Assembly (NCBI GenBank): GCA_903919975.1
Contig: CAIXKE010000055.1
Span: forward strand, 1-42,776
Length of the DNA: 42,776 bases
Origin: Akkermansiaceae bacterium
Lineage (GTDB): Bacteria; Verrucomicrobiota; Verrucomicrobiia; Verrucomicrobiales; Akkermansiaceae
Direction of reading: 5' to 3'
In this document: piece after piece, positions 42,717 through 42,776 of the stretch
Numbering within the stretch: position 1 is the first letter of the stretch
Layout of the letters: each line of letters starts with the position of its first letter
The notes under the pieces: model-generated
What the model was told of the DNA's origin: nothing
The model's database searches: none
The model's input: only the letters and a program-made list of their open reading frames with translations
Made by a program: the position numbers and the translations under genes

Positions 42717-42776
42717 TGATAATTACGTTTCTTGATGTCGGCAGGGAGCGTAGGAGCGGAGAAATTGGCCCGAGTC

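Overview
The window is a GC-rich chromosomal segment of a Gram-negative bacterium, shown by lpxB, an OmpA-domain protein, Tat and lipoprotein signals. The most likely source is Verrucomicrobiota, perhaps a Luteolibacter/Haloferula-like Verrucomicrobiales member. The argument is the combination seen here: two adjacent bactofilins, a DUF2934 protein with a lysine-rich tail, a ThuA/isomerase/Tat-secreted Gfo-Idh-MocA cluster, and many starts without a Shine-Dalgarno sequence. No rRNA or marker protein confirms this, so the taxonomy is inference.

Layout. 1-340: non-coding repeats. 341-18964: mostly ordinary chromosome, with a YbjN-like protein, a TauE/SafE exporter, two small membrane proteins, cysS, a LysR remnant, an RlmM-like methyltransferase, an HI0933-type flavoprotein, a DUF6172 protein, lpxB, a TPR membrane protein, two bactofilins, nadA, argG, a GNAT, a YgiC/YgiB-like pair, an N-carbamoylputrescine amidase, a broken alpha/beta hydrolase and an unusual family-4 uracil-DNA glycosylase. 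19163-24244: a compact integrative island in the 3' half of tRNA-Pro(GGG), bounded by 52-bp direct repeats. It carries a tyrosine integrase, a three-gene AbiE operon (AbiEi, AbiEii and a translationally coupled ParB/Srx-like protein), a truncated WGR-DNA ligase and a small hypothetical. 24343-26683: argC and argJ. 26704-35215: a defence cluster with a decayed type I restriction-modification locus (hsdR and hsdS broken, hsdM intact), an Abi_2/HEPN gene between hsdM and hsdS, a PLD-like protein starting in the hsdS stop codon, and an XRE regulator plus ImmA/IrrE peptidase behind a double palindromic operator. 35337-39453: an AraC regulator divergent from the sugar-related cluster. 39474-42602: homoserine dehydrogenase, the DUF2934 protein and an OmpA-family protein. 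The right end carries a palindromic mobile repeat that also occurs, in shorter forms, near the left end and behind argG.

How it works together. The housekeeping genes cover arginine (argC, argJ, argG), threonine/methionine (hom), NAD (nadA), lipid A and putrescine metabolism, but are scattered rather than in pathway operons. The accessory regions are defence-rich and show erosion: a nonsense codon in the hydrolase, a truncated ligase, a frameshift plus internal deletion in hsdR, and a frameshift plus truncation in hsdS. The genes left intact inside the eroded hsd locus (hsdM, Abi_2, PLD-like, XRE, ImmA/IrrE) are the best candidates for an under-described defence or addiction unit. The two single-base frameshifts lie at short base runs, so sequencing error must be excluded.
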